A model generated the notes under the pieces. It was not told the origin of the DNA. It worked only from the letters and a program-made list of their open reading frames with translations, and did no database searches. A stretch of 64,000 nucleotides of DNA, taken from NCBI GenBank assembly GCA_022843385.1, contig JALHNT010000012.1:1-64000 (forward strand), in the 5' to 3' direction. This stretch comes from Anaerolineae bacterium. GTDB lineage: Bacteria; Chloroflexota; Anaerolineae; Aggregatilineales; Phototrophicaceae. Below, in pieces: positions 61,747 through 64,000 of the stretch; the stretch's first letter is position 1, and each line of letters begins with the position of its first letter. The translations under genes and the position numbers were made by a program.

Positions 61747-63174
61747 TTACGAACCGACGGTCAGGTTGTATTCGGTCAGCTTCTCGTTGGCGCTCTCAAC
61801 GGCACGATCCAGCGCTTCCTGAGCGGTGGCCGCCTTGCCGGTGAAGAAGTCATCCATCGCGGTGATGACATCCTGGCGCATCGAGACGAACACGCCGGAG
61901 ATGTGAGCCGAGTTGGCATCGGTCACTTCGCCCGCGCGGATCGAGTCAATCGCGACCTGGAACTGGGGGAAGTTGACCAGCGCATCGCTCATGGCCTGGT
62001 TTTCATACGAGGCCAGCACCACCGGGTAGTAGCCGGTGTTGGCGGCCCAGACGGCCTGGGTTTCGGGCAGAACCGACCACTTCATGAAGTCCCAGGCACC
62101 GGCCTGTTGTTCTTCGGTGCCGGTGTTGGTGATCCACAGCGACGCGCCGCCGACGATGGTACGACCGGTGGCATCAGGCTGACGCGGCATCATGATGGTG
62201 CCGACTTCCACACCCTGGCCGGCGCGTTCCGCCGAGGCGATCAGGGTACGCAGGCTGGCAATGCTGGAGAAGGTCATGGCGACTTCACCATTGGCATAGG
62301 CCGCACCCGCCGCCGAACCGCCGCCGGGGCCGTAGTAAATGGCCGAGCCGTTGTCGATCATGCTCTTGAGGAAGTTGAAGTAGTTGACGCCGATTTCACC
62401 ATTGAAGGTGTATTCCTGCATCCGTTCCGCGCCACGACCGTTGTTCGGCACACCGAACAGGCTGTTGTGGACGGCGTGAATCTGTTCGAAGAACCAGCTT
62501 TCCGGATAGACGGCCAGACCATAGCGGGTGACGTTACCGGCGCTGTCACGAACCGTCAGGGCTTCGGCAGCGGCGATGATTTCATCATAGGTCCAGATGG
62601 TCTTGTCCGGGTCCAGGCCAGCATCGCGGAAAGCAGCACGGTTGATATAGAGCATGGCGGTGGACGAGTTGAAAGGCATCGAGTACAGGGTGCCGCCGAC
62701 GGTGTAGTTGGCGCGCACGGCCGGTTCGAGGTCATCGATCACGGCGGTCAGGCCATCGCGTTCCAGCAGTTCCTGCACCGGGATGATGCTGCCGGTGTCG
62801 ATCATGCGCTGGGTGCCGGCTTCGAAGATCTGCACCACGTTGGGCAGGTCGCCGCTCGCCAGACCGGCGTTGATCTTGTTGATGGTGTCATCATAGCTCG
62901 ACTGGAAAATGGCTTCGATGTAATAGGTGCTCTGGCTCAGGTTGTACTGATTGACGGTTTCCTGGACGACGTTGCCCAGCAGACCACCCAGACCATACCA
63001 GAACGTCACCTTGATCGAGCCTTCGGGTTGGGCCACTGGCGGCACCGAGGTGATGGTGGGCTGTGGGGTAGCGGTGGGATTATCCTGGGTCACGGCGGTC
63101 ATGGGCAGCGACAACGAGATCGTTGCCAGGACCAGGACGAGCATCACTGAAAGCAGGACACTAACCTTCTTCAT
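61747..63174 (-). CDS. ugpB: UgpB-like solute-binding protein
   Basis: 475 residues from ATG 63174, with GGAGG upstream; a longer frame to 63639 overlaps the permease gene. Signal peptide VLLSVMLVLVLATISLSLP. A short Thr/Pro linker leads into an SBP_bac_1 domain: VTFWYGLGGLLGNVV, FQSSYDDTINKINAG and VQIFEAGTQRMID. The last two match UgpB (glycerol-3-phosphate/glycerophosphocholine). Downstream phosphodiesterase fits such a ligand. Exact ligand not proven. Confidence 0.75.
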   Translation of the reverse strand: MKKVSVLLSVMLVLVLATISLSLPMTAVTQDNPTATPQPTITSVPPVAQPEGSIKVTFWYGLGGLLGNVVQETVNQYNLSQSTYYIEAIFQSSYDDTINKINAGLASGDLPNVVQIFEAGTQRMIDTGSIIPVQELLERDGLTAVIDDLEPAVRANYTVGGTLYSMPFNSSTAMLYINRAAFRDAGLDPDKTIWTYDEIIAAAEALTVRDSAGNVTRYGLAVYPESWFFEQIHAVHNSLFGVPNNGRGAERMQEYTFNGEIGVNYFNFLKSMIDNGSAIYYGPGGGSAAGAAYANGEVAMTFSSIASLRTLIASAERAGQGVEVGTIMMPRQPDATGRTIVGGASLWITNTGTEEQQAGAWDFMKWSVLPETQAVWAANTGYYPVVLASYENQAMSDALVNFPQFQVAIDSIRAGEVTDANSAHISGVFVSMRQDVITAMDDFFTGKAATAQEALDRAVESANEKLTEYNLTVGS

Positions 63175-63212
63175 GCACTTTCCTCCATATTCGACGAACA
63201 AAATGAGCGTTT

Positions 63213-64000
63213 TTAGCCTTTGAGCGCACCCGCCGTCAAACCGGCGACGAGTTGGCGCTGGCCTAAAACCAACAGGATCAGGGTGGGCAGCATCACGATC
63301 AGCGTGGCTGCCATCTGGGTATTGAAGACCGCGTATTCGAAGTTGCGGAAGACGGTGATGCCAACCTGTGTCGTGCGCCATTCCGGGCTGTTGGTCACCA
63401 GCAGCGGCCAGTAGAACTGATTGTAGGTGCTGAGAAAGGTATAGACGGCCAGCGTCGCCAGCGCCGGACGCGACAGCGGCAGCAGGATCGACCACAGGTA
63501 TTGCAGCCGGCCACAACCATCCACCAGCGCCGCTTCGTACAGGTCTTTGGGCAGCGTCAGGAAATACTGGCGCAGCAGGAAGATACCGAAGGCGCTGGCG
63601 AGGAACGGCACAATCAACCCCTGGAAGCTGTCCTTCCATTGCAGGCTGGAGATGAACAGGTAGTTCGGGATGAGCGTGGCCTCGAATGGCACCATCAGCG
63701 TCCCCAGGGCGAAGAACAACATGATCGTCTTGCCGGGGAAGTTCAGGTAAGCCAGGGCGAAGGCCATCAACGACGAGGTGGCGAGGACGCCCAGCGTCAC
63801 GCTGCCGGCCACGACGAACGAGTTGAGAATCCAGCGGCTCAGGATCGGCTGCTGCTGAAACAGCGCCGGGAAGATGCCCCAGTCCAGCCGGCTGAAATCC
63901 GGGATCAGGTTGGGGGCCAGCGTGTCGCCTTGCAGCGCCAGCGACAGGGCGAACACCAGCGGGAAGAGCAGGATGATCGAGGTGACGATCAGCATCAGGT
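63213..64000 (-). CDS. ugpE: UgpE-like ABC permease, 5' end outside window
   Basis: At least 260 residues; the frame continues past base 64000, so the start lies outside. Six-helix CUT1 permease with the EAA loop DLYEAALVDGCGRLQYLW near residue 150 and FLLRQYFLTLPKD just before it, closely like E. coli UgpE. Stop 39 bases before the binding-protein start. Partner UgpA and ATPase are not visible here. Confidence 0.8.
   Translation of the reverse strand, partial: LMLIVTSIILLFPLVFALSLALQGDTLAPNLIPDFSRLDWGIFPALFQQQPILSRWILNSFVVAGSVTLGVLATSSLMAFALAYLNFPGKTIMLFFALGTLMVPFEATLIPNYLFISSLQWKDSFQGLIVPFLASAFGIFLLRQYFLTLPKDLYEAALVDGCGRLQYLWSILLPLSRPALATLAVYTFLSTYNQFYWPLLVTNSPEWRTTQVGITVFRNFEYAVFNTQMAATLIVMLPTLILLVLGQRQLVAGLTAGALKG

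Overview
The window is GC-rich bacterial DNA that reads as chromosome of a heterotrophic Chloroflexota, probably Anaerolineae-like. That placement is inferred from four things: many carbohydrate ABC transporters, secreted or anchored proteins with Thr/Pro-rich stalks, an ECF sigma/DUF5667 pair, and several families of short palindromic intergenic repeats. No rRNA, tRNA, CRISPR array, transposase or phage gene was seen.

Layout. 1-4.5 kb: end of a large acidic protein, a tiny alpha-CTD-like protein, an AT-rich WD40 protein, and a 0.8-kb composite non-coding repeat (R1). 4.5-8.4 kb: an orphan metal-type ABC permease, then an MFS exporter, a PPOX-fold protein, a DUF6069-like membrane protein and a MarR regulator with paired operators. 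8.4-22.6 kb: a compact minus-strand operon that matches D-apiose/D-apionate catabolism (ApsD, ApnL, ApnO, OiaK and a RuBisCO-like protein) plus two accessory enzymes, a ribose-type ABC importer and a GntR/FCD regulator with its own palindromic sites. 22.8-23.4 kb: an ankyrin-like protein.

23.5-39.8 kb: a second catabolic region. A ribose-type ABC importer (SBP, permease, ATPase) lies divergent from a FadR-type regulator. Downstream on the minus strand are a Zn-ADH, GHMP kinase, cyclase-family hydrolase, RPE-like epimerase, SIS isomerase, D-2-hydroxyacid dehydrogenase, SDR, a second SBP, a cytochrome P450 and two MalFG-type permeases. The same 17-bp operator sits just downstream of matching promoters at both ends of this region (27.3 and 40.0 kb). 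I therefore read it as one regulon for a single unidentified substrate. This is the best candidate for an undescribed pathway.

40-52.6 kb: DinB-like protein, RecD2, MFS exporter, secreted SH3/CARDB protein, ArgB-type kinase, aldehyde dehydrogenase + GNAT pair, and small AT-richer genes (DUF6946-like, unknown, SMI1/KNR4), then MOSC. 52.8-53.3 kb: second copy of R1. 53.6-59.7 kb: ECF sigma factor with a DUF5667 partner, methyltransferase, secreted alpha/beta peptidase and two tandem paralogous anchored proteins. 59.9-64 kb: a Ugp-like (glycerol-3-phosphate type) SBP and permease with an EEP-family phosphodiesterase and a TIM-barrel isomerase; the permease runs off the window.

How the parts work together: the two catabolic regions each couple import, oxidation or phosphorylation, and a local GntR-family regulator. 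Most long gaps in both are filled with hairpin repeats. Functions are family-level inferences from motifs and context; nothing was searched against a database.
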